Source: Stomoxys calcitrans
Taxonomy: Eukaryota; Arthropoda; Insecta; Diptera; Muscidae
Length of the DNA stretch: 64,000 nt
Reading direction: 5' to 3'
NCBI RefSeq assembly: GCF_963082655.1
Contig: NC_081552.1
Span: 96,891,092 to 96,955,091 of the forward strand
Below the pieces are notes generated by a model, which had not been told where the DNA came from, did no database searches, and saw only the letters and a list, made by a program, of their open reading frames with translations. The position numbers and the translations under genes were made by a program. How positions within the stretch are numbered: the stretch's first letter is position 1; each line of letters opens with the position of its first letter. Positions 21,966 to 32,719 of the stretch are shown one piece after another.

Positions 21966-23014
21966 TTTTTATACCCACTACCGAAGGATGGGGGTATATT
22001 CATTTTGTCATTCCGTTTGCAACACATCGAAATATCCATTCCCGACCCTATAAAGTATATATATTTTTGATCAGCGTAAAAATCTAAGACGATCTAGACA
22101 TGTCCGTCCGTCTGTCTGTTGAAATCACGCTGCAGTCTTTAAAAATAAAGATATTGAGCTGAAATTTTGCACAGATTCTTTTTTTGTCCATATGCAGGTC
22201 AAGTTCGAAGATGGACCATATCGGACTATATTTTGATATAGCCCACATGAAGACCGATCCGCCGATTTAGGGTCTTAGGCCCATAAAAGCCACATTTATT
22301 ATCCGCTTTTACTGAAATTTGGGACAGTGAGTTGCGTTAAGCCCCTTGACATCATTCATCAATTTGGCCCAGATCGGTTAAGATTTGGATATAGCTGTCA
22401 TATAGACCGATCCCCCGATTTAGGGTCTTAGGCCCATAAAAGTCAATTTTATTATCCCATTTTGCTGAAATTTGGAACAAAGAGTTGTGTTAGGCCCTTC
22501 AATATCCTTAGTTAATTTGGCCCATATCGGTTCAGATTTGGACATAGCTGCCATACAGACCGATCCTCCGATTTGGGCTCTTAAGCCCCTAAAAGCCACA
22601 TTTATTATCCGATTTTGCTGAAATTTGGGACAGTGCGTTGTGGTAGGCTCTTCGAAATTTTTCTGCAACTTGAACAAAATCGGTCCAGATTTGGATATAG
22701 CTGCCATGTAGACCGATATCTGGATATTACAGTGACTTATATAAGGCTTTTCGGCATCCGTGTCGTATATGGTGCAGATCGGTTTATTTTTAGATATAGC
22801 TACTAGAAGGACCAATATTTTGTTCTACACAATTGAACAATGACTTGTACTTATTAGTATTTGGTCCAAATCGGAACATATTTCGATATAACTGTTATGG
22901 GACATAACGTATGCAATTTTCACCGGATTTTGATGAAAGGCGGTTAACATATATACCCGAGGTGGTGGGTATCCGAAGTTCGGCCCGGCCGAACTTAACG
23001 CCTTTTTACTTGTT
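21966..23014 (-). mobile_element. HINE-B, both ends present
   Basis: It starts TATACCCACTACCGAAGGAT and has ATCAGCGTAAAAATCTAAGA and GTCCGTCCGTCTGTC. About four units follow with GATTTAGGGTCTTAGGCCCA and TGGATATAGCTGCCAT. It ends ATATACCCGAGGTGGTGGGT, TCGGCCCGGCCGAACTTAAC, GCCTTTTTACTTGTT. Confidence 0.85.
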
Positions 23015-23813
23015 TTTGAGTTCCTTTGCCACTTCACAACCTCTATAGCTGGCTGTGTGTTTACCTTTACAGTTAATACATTTTGGAACTATTGTTTTAG
23101 ATTTTTCACAATTTTCGGTGTCGTGTTTACCAGCACATTTAACACATCTCGCTTCATTTTGGCAATATCATTTAGTACAATTGAAATCCTGACACCTTTT
23201 ACACTGAGGAACTCATCTCGGTTGTACACGTACCGCTTCTACTTTAACTTTTAAGTTGAGAATACTACTAATTTTAAAGAAATTTTCCATGTTACCGTCA
23301 TTATGGAAAGTAATTCGAAATATAGGTAGTTTTCTATAGATATAACAGCTGTTTTATTCTACACTCTCATTCTTTAAAATGTTAACTGCATAAAGGGGTT
23401 AAAGCCGTTGTTTTGAAGATCTACTAGGGTTTCCTTTTTAATGCAGGTATGGTAGAGGCCTCTTATGATTACTTTGTTTGGCATCTCTATTTCCTTTTTA
23501 ATGCAGGTATGGTAGAGGCCTCTTTTGATTACTTTGTTTGGCCTCTCATATTTGTGCGATTCGATTTCATTGTATTTAATGTTGCAGATAAGTTTCGGTA
23601 CCCTGTAGAGTCAGAAGTGTTAACTTTCCAAACATCAATTTTTAATAAAGTAATAGTAAAATTGTGAACCTTTGCGGATCTTAATCTATTTTTTAATCCT
23701 TCGTAGATAGTAACTCCTACAACATTAATAGGAGTCGGTTTATCAACCCATCCCTGATTCACTTCATTGGATTATTCCCGTTATTATTTACAATATTAGT
23801 TTAAGGAGGGTTG
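23015..23813 (-). pseudogene. Jockey ORF1 (gag-like) fragment with zinc knuckles
   Basis: Minus-strand translation in order: VDKPTPINVVGVTIYEGLKN; SAKVHNFTITLLKIDVWKVN; NKVIIRGLYHTCIKKETLVD (PRE_C2HC-type region); PQCKRCQDFNCTK; and two good knuckles, CVKCAGKHDTENC and CINCKGKHTASYRGC, at about 23040-23145. The first of the three Cys motifs has lost the usual Gly-His. A 60-bp in-frame tandem duplication lies at 23431-23550. Other frameshifts or stops are present, so it is not functional. Confidence 0.85.
23431..23550. repeat. 60-bp tandem duplication inside the Jockey ORF1 fragment
   Basis: The unit TTCCTTTTTAATGCAGGTAT…GGCATCTCTAT (60 bp) occurs at 23431-23490 and again at 23491-23550 with few differences. 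It repeats 20 codons in frame around NKVI[IK]RGLYHTCIKKE. Confidence 0.9.
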
Positions 23814-25460
23814 TTTTTTATAGCCTCCACCATAGGATGGGGGTATACTAATTTCGTCATTCTGTTTGTAACTACTTGAAATATTCATCTGAGATCCCAT
23901 AAAGTATAAATATTCTAGATTGTCCGTACATTTTATGTCGATCTAGCCATGTCCGTCCGTCTGTCTGTCCGTCCGTCCGTCCGTCTGTCTGTCGGAAGCA
24001 CGCTAACTTCCAAAGGAGTAAAGCTAGCCGCTTGAAATTATGCACAAATATTTTTTATTAGTGTAGGTCGGTTGGTATTGTAAATGGGCCATATCGGTTC
24101 ATGTTTTGATATAGCTGTCATATAAACCGATCTTGGGTCTTGAATTCTTGAGCCTCTAGAGTGCGCAATTCTTATCCGATTTAAATGAATTTTAGCACGA
24201 AGTATTTTGTTATGATATCCAACAACTGTGACAAGTATGGTTTGAATCGGTTCATAACCTGATATAGCTGTCATATAAATCGATCTTGGGTCTTGACTTC
24301 TTGAGCCACCAGAGGGCGCAATTCTTATCCGATTGGAATGAAATCTTGCTCGACGTGTTTTGTTATGATATCCAACAACTGTGCCAAGTATGGTTCAAAT
24401 CGGTTCATAACCTGATATAGCTGCCATATAAACCAATCTTGGGTCTTGACTTCTTGAGCCTCTAGAGGGCTCAATTCTTATCGGATTTGAATGAATTTCA
24501 GCACGAAGTATTCTGTTATGATATTCAACAACTGTGCCAAGTATGGTTCAAATCGGTTCATAACCTGATATAGCTGTCATATAAACCGGTCTTGGGTTTT
24601 CACTTCTTGAGCCTCTAGAGGGCTCAATTCTTATCGGATTTGAATGAATTTTAGCACGAAGTATTTTGTTGTGATTTTCAACAACTGTGCCGAGTATGGT
24701 TCAAATCGGTTCATAACCTGATATAGCTGTCATATAACCGATTTTGGGTCTTGATTTCTTGAGCCTCTAGAGGGCGCAATTCTTATCCGATTGGAATGAA
24801 TTTTTGCACGTAGTATTTTGTTATGATATCCAACAACTTGCCAAATATGGTTCAAATCGTTCATAACCTTATAAAGCTGTCATATAAACAGATCTGGGGA
24901 CTTGACTTCTTGAGCTTCTTGATGGCGCAGTTCCTATCCGATTTGGCTGAAATTTTGCAGACGTTTTTTATTGTTACTTTCAACAACTATGTCCAAATAA
25001 AGTACAAGTCGGTTCATAACCTGATATAGCTGCCATATAAACCGATCTGGGATCTTGACTTCTTGAACCTCTAGAGGTCGCAATTATATCCGATTTGCCT
25101 GAAATTTTGTACGACGGATTCTTTCATGACCATCAACATACGTGTTTATTATGGTCTGAATCGGTCCATAGCCCGATGCAGCTCCCATATAAATCGATCT
25201 CTCTATTTTACTTTTTGAGCTCACAAAAAGCGCAATTCTTATTCGAATTGGCTGACATTTTACACAGGTCTCCAACATATAATTTAATTGTGGTCCAAAC
25301 CGGACCATATCTTGATGTCGCTCTAATAGCAAAGCAAATCTTTTCTTATATCCTTTTTTGCCTAAGAAGAGTTGCCGGGAAAAGAACTCGACAAATGAGA
25401 TCCATGGTGGAGGGTATATAAGATTCGGCCCGGCCGAACTTAGCACGCTTTTACTTGTTT
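23814..25460 (-). mobile_element. HINE-A, long copy with about nine 153-bp-type units
   Basis: It starts TATAGCCTCCACCATAGGAT and has a GTCC/GTCT run at 23950-23996. A long series of A units follows (CAACAACTGTGCCAAGTATG repeated), and it ends with GTTGCCGGGAAAAGAACTCG and the normal hairpin. It splits the Jockey ORF1 between 23813 and 25461. Confidence 0.85.
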
Positions 25461-25860
25461 TTATTCCCTTGGCCTTAGTCTTGGTTTATTAGCAATGGAT
25501 CTGTTCTTTTTAGATCTCAGAACGATCCAATTAGTTTCCCTTTTTAATGCTTCTTCATCGGTTACATCTTGATGTGCATTTACATTCTCGTTTGGTTCCT
25601 CTTCGGAGTTTTGTTCATAGTTTACGATGTTTTCATTAACCATGGATGCGATATCGCCAGAGCTTTCAGGTTGAAACTCGTTATTAGAATTTAGTTTTTC
25701 CTTACGGACAATGTTTTCATGTTTTAGATGTTGTAGTTCAGCAAAAATTGTATCATTAGAATGCTGCATTTGATGAATTTGCTGCTTTAACATAATGTTT
25801 TCATTTTGAATAATTTTTATTCTATTACCTCGTAAAGGCCAGCAGACTGAAAGTCCCCCT
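25461..25860 (-). pseudogene. Jockey ORF1 N-terminal fragment
   Basis: Minus-strand translation carries a coiled-coil-like stretch (NENIMLKQQIHQMQHSNDTI), an acidic region (NSEEEPNENVNAHQDVTDEE) and then TNWIVLRSKKNRSIANKPRL. Its start is not defined, because the open frame extends into neighbouring LOA-like DNA near 25861. It is the most upstream piece of the same minus-strand Jockey element. Confidence 0.6.
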
Positions 25861-28121
25861 GACACAATCGTGAAACGAAGGGAAGGCATCGAAACGCGAC
25901 CGGCAAGCCCTGCGTGGTTAGTCATACGTTTGGAATGGACTCAAAGTGTGCGCCAGAGGGGAAGTACGGAACTCAAAAAGTACTTCCACAGCAGCAGCTT
26001 GTGAAGCATCTAAGCAGGAATCGTCCACACCGCAAGTGTCCAGTGTCCTGGAAAAATGTTGCGGCTGGGAAATGTTGGATGACCACAGCTTCTCTGACCA
26101 TCGTTATATTTCAGTCTTGGAGAAAATACTGCAGAAATGGTCCCTCTGCACGTCTATACCTTCTATACCAGAAAATGAAGTGGCAACTGCGCAGGATATA
26201 GACATAATGGTTAAGCGGATCACGAAGGCCGTGAATGACTCGCTTGTGTCAGCATGTCCTAGTGTCAAGCCAAGGGAAATAAGCGAGTGCATGATGGACC
26301 CCAGAGATGATAGGTCTAAGGGGACCTCAGAAAACTCTTCAACAAAGCAAAAGCCACAAGAGCACCACAGCCAATATAAGGCTGAGCTAAAAAAATATAA
26401 GGGCGAGCTGAGAACGTTTTAGAACAAATCCTGGGTGAAATTCATTCATATACAATGGTTGCATTACTTGACGTTGAAGGCGCTTTCAATAATGTAAAAC
26501 CGATGTCAATCATGGAGTTTTTAGGCATCAACCGTAAGAAAGTTTATTAATAACCTACATACTAAAAAATACATTACAACAGGCTTGGGATCTGTGGAAA
26601 GAAAATATGAAAAGATGGGTGAGCAAGGAGGTGTACTGTCTCCTTTACTTTCAAATATCGCACTATATTATTGCCTCTGGTAGAAAAAGGTTAAAAAATG
26701 ACCGCGTATGCTGATGACGTGGCAATTGCGGTTAGGTGAAAGTTTCCCAGAACTCTAAGAGATATACTTCAGGAAGCTTTAGGTGCAACATCGAAATGGG
26801 CTACCGAAAGCCTTGCGAGACAGGATTAGTTCTTTTCAGCAGAAGATACAAGTATCCTTCAGTGGAACCTGTCTCCTTGGGAGGAGAAAATGTTCCATTT
26901 ACTGAAAGCGCAAAATGCCTGGGTGTTTGCTGGGCAGGTAATTGAACTTGAAATCCAACATTTTGGAAAGGGCGAGAAAGGCAACTCTTGCCCTATACAC
27001 CTGCAAGAGAGCCATTGGCAAAAGTAGGGGGCTTAGACCGCGCGTCATGCATTGGGCATATACTGAAGTTGTCAGACTTAGAATGCTATATGTAGTTGTG
27101 GTCTGGGGGACGGCGCTTCAAAAGTCCACCTGCTGCTAATCCTTAACCGGATCCAAAGGATTGCTTGTTTGTACATCACAGCCGCACTGAAGACGACACC
27201 ATTTGATGCACTGAATTTAATGCTACATCTTATGCCTCTGGACATTGTGGCTAGACCAAATGCAGAGACCACTCCCGTGTGGGAAAGAGAGATTTCTCTT
27301 TGGCAATGTGGCGACTATGGACATTGTGTTATCCTTGATACAATATCCGGTGTTACAGGCAGTGTGGATTACACTTTACCTTAGCAGCTGTTTTGATAAA
27401 AAGTATTGTACCACTTTTCCTGATAGAACCGATTGGAACAACGATATCCCTGGTAACAAATGTAACATAGACTTCTATACGGATGATTCCAAACTCTAAA
27501 GATCTAGAACTGATCATATCGAAAAAGTTACCTGACCACTACAGTGTATATCAAGCGGAGATCCTTGCAATTATGGAAGTGGTAATGTCATTACGACGAT
27601 TGGCATAAATATCTCCTCAGACAGCTAGGCAGCCATTAAATCCCTGGAGAACGTGTTTCTGAACACAAAAACCGTCCTCGAATGTTGCAGATCTCTCAAC
27701 GAGATGGCTGAACAGTTCAAAATTCACCTGTTCTGGGTGCCCGGCCACAGAATAGCGAATGAGCTTGCGAGATAGGAATTACCCAACACATTCTAGGGAT
27801 ACTGGAATCTATGGGTATGCCTCTAGCGACATGTAAGCTATGTTTTCAGGACCAGGCCCGAAGGACAACGAATGATAGATGGTCACAAAGATGGAGTTGT
27901 GTGCATTCCAAAACTATCTTGCCTAATCTAGACTTGAAGAGGTTTTCCGCTTTGCTGTCATTGGCTATAACAGATGTCTCAGTCATTGTGTTCGTCATGA
28001 CAGGTCACTGTTTAATCGGAAAACATGCTGATTAAACAGTGACCTGACCTTCTGTTCCTATAGCATCACAATGGACGAAAACGTCTAAGTGAGTCTGATG
28101 ACTAAAACCTAACCTAACATA
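25861..28121 (+). pseudogene. LOA-like (RNase H-bearing) non-LTR retrotransposon remnant
   Basis: Plus-strand pieces in order: an ORF1-like segment (NSKSTSTAAACEASKQESST); the end of the endonuclease (CGWEMLDDHSFSDHRYISV); EN-RT linker (AVNDSLVSACPSVKPREISE); RT palm (TMVALLDVEGAFNNV), GVLSPLLSNIALYY and AYADDVAIAV; thumb (MHWAYTEVVRLRMLYVVVVW); RNase H (FYTDDSKL; FWVPGHR); and the 3' tail ATCACAATGGACGAAAACGT. Numerous frameshifts, stops and internal deletions make it dead. The 3' tail matches 41895-41960. Assignment to LOA rather than I or R1 is tentative. Confidence 0.75.
28001..28046. repeat. 17-bp perfect inverted repeat (fold-back) in the LOA-like remnant
   Basis: CAGGTCACTGTTTAATC (28001-28017) is repeated inverted at 28030-28046 with a 12-base loop. 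In the related copy at about 41620-41680 the left arm is present but the sequence after AACATGCTGA is unrelated to the right arm. The right arm is therefore secondary. Confidence 0.9.
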
Positions 28122-28223
28122 TCCTCTGCAGGTGGACGAGCCGGCACCAAAGCCATCGGTTTGATGTTTGTTTCTGACTCCTGTACTTATCAATTCGCTT
28201 ACATTCATGTCTTTCCATTTCTT

Positions 28224-29179
28224 TTTTATACCCTCCACCGTAGGATGGGAGTATATTTATTTCATCACTTCTTTTTCGAAACACCTCGAAATATTCATGT
28301 GAGACCCCACAAAGTATATATATTTTTGATCGTCATGACATTTTAAGTCGATCTTGCAATATCCTCTCTGTCCGCCTGTCGAAAGCACGCTAACTTTCGA
28401 AGGAATAAAGCTAGGCGCTTGACAATATGCACAAATACTTCTTATTAGTATTGGTCAGTTGGGATTTTAAATGGACCAAATCGGCCCATGTTTTTATATA
28501 ACTGCCATATAAACCGATCTTGGGTCTTGACTTCTTGATCCTCTAGAGGGCGGAGTTCTTATCTTTGTGTTCTGGTATCATTTCCAACAATTGTGCTAAG
28601 TGTGGTTCAAATCGTTTCAAAACCTGATATAACTGTCATATAAACCGATCTCCCGATTAGAAATCTTGAGCTCCTAGAGGGCGCAATTCTTATCCAAGTT
28701 GGGTGAAATATCGCACATGTCTTTTAGGAATGACTTTTAACAATTGTGTCAAGTATGATTTAAATCAGTCTATAACATGATATACCTACCATGTAAACTA
28801 ATCTCCCGATTAGACTTCTTGAGCATCTAGAGGGCGCAAGTCTTATCCAATTTGGTTGAAATTTTGCATAGGTCGGTTTGGTATGAATTCCAACAAGTAT
28901 GGTTTAAATCGATTGATAACCTGACTTATCTGTCATATACCGATCTACCAATTTGACACTTACCCACTGGAAGGCGCAATTTTGCCTGATATGTTAGAGG
29001 TGGTATTTTTCTTTGACTTCTTCTAACAGCCATGACAAATACGGTCCATATCGGTCAAATACTTGATGTTTCTCATATATATATATTGAAAAAGTTATTC
29101 AAAGAACTTGACAAGTGCAATCCATGGTGGAGGGTATATAAGATTCGGCCCGGCCAAACTTAACACGCCTTTACTTGTT
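28224..29179 (-). mobile_element. HINE-A, older diverged copy
   Basis: It starts TATACCCTCCACCGTAGGAT. The GTCC microsatellite is decayed (ATATCCTCTCTGTCCGCCTG). It ends CCATGGTGGAGGGTATATAA, CGGCCCGGCCAAACTTAACA, CCTTTACTTGTT, with one hairpin base changed. It separates the LOA-like and RTE remnants. Confidence 0.8.
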
Positions 29180-30720
29180 GTTTCTGCGGAATAGACGTTT
29201 CTCCCCTCTTCTTTTCATCCGATACCTCTCCTTCATCTGGCGCATTGGTACTGATTGCAGGGTTGCGCTGTATGCCGCATTCTTGGCTTCAGAAGCATCT
29301 CGACACTCTTGGTCGTACCATGGGTTTCTTGGGGAGGCTTCCGGTACCCAAGTACAGATTTCGCGCCATTTTCCATCTAGTGGGCAATGGATTGCCACTA
29401 CTCCATTATATTGGGTTGCCCAAAAAGTAATTGCGGATTTTTTAAAAGAAGGTAAATGCATTTTTAATAAAACTTAGAATGAACTTTAATCAAATATACT
29501 TTTTTTACACTTTTTTTCTAAAGCAAATTAAAAGTAACAGCTGATAACTGACAGAAGAAAGAATGCAATTACAGAGTCACAAGCTGTAAAAAAAATTTGT
29601 CAACGCCGACTATATGAAAAATCCGCAATTACTTTTTGGCCAACGCAATACAATATCATCGAAACAAGGAGTGCTTTCATCAAGCAGCTTTTCAATGTCC
29701 AGCTTCCGTGTAGTGTTACATCGTATTTTCCTCGCCATGCTCAAACGGGTGCGAGTTGATCGGGTGACAGCCAATTGGGTCTGTGAATATTATTATGTTG
29801 GTTCTGCTAACTACTATGTTTTTTGCCGCGGCGAAATCTATTAGACTCAAGCCATTATTGGACGTTATCTCGCGAAGGCTAAATTTTCCGACTGTTGGAC
29901 CAAAGATGTCTTCCTTCCCTATCTACCGCATGAGGCAGCGGTCATATTCTCTTCCTAGGCGCTCGTAAAAAATATCCTTGGTATGCTCGTCCTTGTCTTC
30001 CGTCGGGTAATGGGCACAAATAAGGCTGATGTTAAAGAATGTGACTTTAATGCCGATTATCGCTAGCCTCTCAACCACCGGAGTAAAGCTTGAGACAAAA
30101 TGTTTCAGGCTCCGACTAACCACAATTCCACAGTAAAATTCATGACTCGTTTTAAGGCTGTAATATCTGCCTTGTACTTCTTTAATGTATCCGCCAGCGA
30201 GTATAATGGACCTTCTCTATAGAGAGTGCGAACATTCCAGGTGCAGATCCGAAAATCACGGTCCTTTTTTGCGTTTGCGTGGGTCGTCAACGTCAAGGGG
30301 GAGCCCGTTTTTCTATTCTTTTGTTTCTCAGAGTGATTCCTTTAGTTTTCCGGGGCGGGTTACTGGCTCAGCGCCCCAACCGCATAGGTTTTGTGGGATT
30401 GCACATACATCCCTCGTTGTCGCGAACTGCCTTCTCCAAGATCCGACGCTCGCCTCCAGCCGCCCCTAACCTGGGAACAGACGCTGATGTTGGCCATTGG
30501 TTATTTGAAGGCGCAAATAACTCGCTTTGTCATCGCGAGTATCATTGGCACTCAGTATTTAATTAAGAGCCAGCGCCATCCAACGCCTAACTTAGACCCT
30601 CCTCTCGAAATCGCTGACGGCCCTCGGCCGCATTTGCTTATGATAGGGTGCTGATGGAATATTAACGGCTTGATCATATGAGGCCAGCATCTGCCCCTTC
30701 TGACATTCTTGCTTGTTATT
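29180..30720 (-). pseudogene. RTE-type non-LTR retrotransposon endonuclease remnant
   Basis: On the minus strand: FRICTWNVRTLYREGPLYSL (EN N terminus, about 30260), TLKKYKADITAL, VERLAIIGIKVTFFNISLIC, CAHYPTEDKDEHTKDIFYER (about 30000), then after a mariner MITE PRNPWYDQECRDASEAKNAA and KERYRMKRRGEKRLFRR. This order matches the RTE/'craniofacial development protein 2-like' endonuclease family. The GDFNAR-type segment is missing, frames are broken and there is no RT, so it is a dead 5' portion. Sequence from about 30300 to 30720 is probably its 5' end but carries no domain I can name. Confidence 0.7.
29411..29648. mobile_element. Mariner-derived MITE, 238 bp, complete
   Basis: TTGGGTTGCCCAAAAAGTAA opens it and TTACTTTTTGGCCAACGCAA closes it, with TA duplicates at 29409-29410 and 29649-29650. 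The interior (AATAAAACTTAGAATGAACT) is shared with the terminal region of the mariner at 50200-51140, so it is an internal-deletion derivative. It interrupts the RTE remnant. Confidence 0.88.
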
Positions 30721-30784
30721 TGCCTCATCATCCTGTAATAAACCCCGAGAAAGATTACGAATCTAAGTTGTTCTATAGTTGTCA

Positions 30785-31345
30785 AATAAAACTTCTAACG
30801 AGAATAGTTTGAACGATATTTGACATTTCGGGCCAACATTATAACAAGATCTAGTACTTCGTCGGCAAGTGTTTGAAGTCGTGCTTAACTCAGATGTGTA
30901 GACAGATCAACGTGGACCCTAAGTACATCCCTCTTCAAAGAATTCTCTTTCAGCACTCGCTAACAGAAAATATTCAAGATTATAAATTGCAAACGGTGAC
31001 CCTCGGTTTGAATTGTACGCCTTATCTTCCAATTCGGACGCTATTGCGACTGGCTGATGAGACTGAGACAGAATTTCTTCTAGCGGCGTACATTCTGCGA
31101 AAATCCACATATGTGGATGATGTTTTGGCAGGAGCTCACAACCTCAGACGCTAGGGATCAGCTTATTGCGTCACTTTCTTTTGCAAAGTTCGAGCTAAGG
31201 AAATGAAAAGGCCATTTTAAATTGTTTCCATCCAGAGCATCTGGTTAATGCGCAATTGTTGCCCTTCGTAGAAGCTAGTTTTTCTAAACCTCTTGGTATA
31301 AAGTGAAACGCAAGGTTGGATTCCTTTTATTTCGAGGTCACAGAT
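30785..31345 (+). pseudogene. BEL/Pao reverse transcriptase fragment
   Basis: The plus strand reads LNDI…FGPTL, CRQINVDPKYIPLQRILF, YKLQTVTLGLNCTPYLPIRT, LLRLADETETEFLLAAYILR, STYVDDVLAGAHN (YVDD catalytic motif) and ARDQLIASLSFAKFELRK, ending near SFYFEV. These are characteristic of BEL/Pao pol. Frameshifts and a stop are present, and neither LTR is seen. It fuses directly to a LOA-like piece near 31345. Confidence 0.8.
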
Positions 31346-31690
31346 TGTCTATGCATAGAAGACATTGACGGTAATGTCAACAGGATTACGACTGCACTAG
31401 TGGAGGCTTTCGAAGATAGTTGTCCTCTTCGAGAAAGGAAATCAGGATGGATGACCGGGTATATTCGCAACATTGGGAAAGAGGTCCGCAAACTTTTTAA
31501 CAGAGCACGTCGTAAAAAATCGGAAGAATCCTTCGATGACAAGACGTACACATTGGCGGCTTGCTTTGACTTCGACGGGGCATTTAATAATGTGTGGACC
31601 GACACGTTAATTCAATCCTTAGAAAAGTACCGGGTGGACCGGGTTCTTAGAGACCGGATAAACCATATGCTAAGGAACAGGTGGATAAAT
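31346..31690 (+). pseudogene. LOA-like EN-RT linker and RT fragment
   Basis: Translation shows DIDGNVNRITTALVEAFEDS, GWMTGYIRNIGKEVRKLFNR and, after an internal deletion, ACFDFDGAFNNVWTDTLIQS and LRDRINHMLRNRWIN. The FDGAFNNV palm motif belongs to an RT related to the neighbouring LOA-like remnants. At about 31690 the strand of the coding sequence reverses. Confidence 0.65.
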
Positions 31691-32719
31691 TTTCCCTTAA
31701 CCGCAATTGCCACGTCATCAGCATACGCGACAACTTTTACGTCTTTTTATTCCAGACATAATACTATATTGTTAATGGCTATATTCCAAAGTAAAGGAGA
31801 CAGTACACCTCCTTGAGGTTGACCCATATTTTAGATCGTTAGATCCCAAACCTGTCGTAATGCATATTTTAGTCAGTAAGTTATTAATAAACTTTCTTAC
31901 GGTAGAGTTGATGCACAGAAACTCCAACTCCTTCATGGTTGCCGTCGGTTTTACATTATTGAAGGCACCTTCAATGTCAAGAAATGCTACGAAATGAAAG
32001 CGAGAGAATCCTCTATGTAGCCGACAAGGTTTTTGTTTACTACAATATATGCATGCTGCTGCAGGGACAGGCGATCTCCGGGAAACTTTGCCCTATGATA
32101 TGCTTCTATCAACCTAACAAGAGTCTTCAGCATAAAGGATGACAGGCTAATAGAAGGAAAATCTATCGCTTTCGTGTGGTAGGGATTTCCTGCTTACGGA
32201 ATGAATGTTACCTTCGTGTCCCTCCATCCCACAGGTATATATTACATTCCGATGCAAGCAGAGTATATCTTCTTAAGCCAGGGAACCAGTCTATCAGACA
32301 CAGCTTGTAATTCAACCGGTGATATATCATTAGGGCCTGCCGACTTAAAGCAGTCGAGACTTTCAAACCAAAGGATTTTCGGCTCAGAAACAATTTCCAT
32401 AATAATCTCCGTCAAATGCATTCCAGTGACAACCTGTTTTGGCACCAAGTTGTCCGTTGGAAAATTTCCTGGGAAATGTGTATCAACGAGTAGTTCTAGT
32501 CTTTCCTCACTAGACATTATCCATACACTCTCTGACTTCTGAATATACCCCACCGTAATTGGTCTCGAGGACAGAATCTTTCTTAGCCTAGATGCCTGAG
32601 ATGTACCTCCACGGAGCTGCAGAATTATATACAGATTTGTTCTGAGCCTTTCTAAGTTCGCCCTTATATATTTTTACCTCAGACTTATACATGTCCCAAT
32701 CGTTCGGTTTTCTTGCGAC
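31691..32719 (-). pseudogene. LOA-like RT fragment (3' part of the element at 34123-36000)
   Basis: On the minus strand: SEERLELLVDTHFPGNFPTD, SAGPNDISPVELQ (fingers), VPWLKKIYSACIGM, RLIEAYHRAKFPGD-like sequence, GGVLSPLLWNMAINN and VVAYADDVAIAV (catalytic YADD, about 31720). Stops and frameshifts are frequent. It continues the EN-RT linker across the inserted HINE-B at 32720-34122, so both belong to one insertion. Confidence 0.75.

Noticed and set aside
25084..25446. Overlapping 108-120 codon frames on both strands at a HINE hairpin end
   Set aside because: The same frames recur at every HINE-A hairpin end because the sequence is repeated. Both strands are open by composition only.
25461..25925. 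154-codon minus-strand frame as a complete gene
   Set aside because: Its first ~35 codons fall in LOA-like DNA transcribed from the other strand. Only the downstream part fits Jockey ORF1, so the fused frame is accidental.
31316..31816. 166-codon plus-strand frame as one protein
   Set aside because: It crosses a strand-reversal junction at 31690 between two LOA-like fragments. The C-terminal ~40 residues are antisense to an RT motif.
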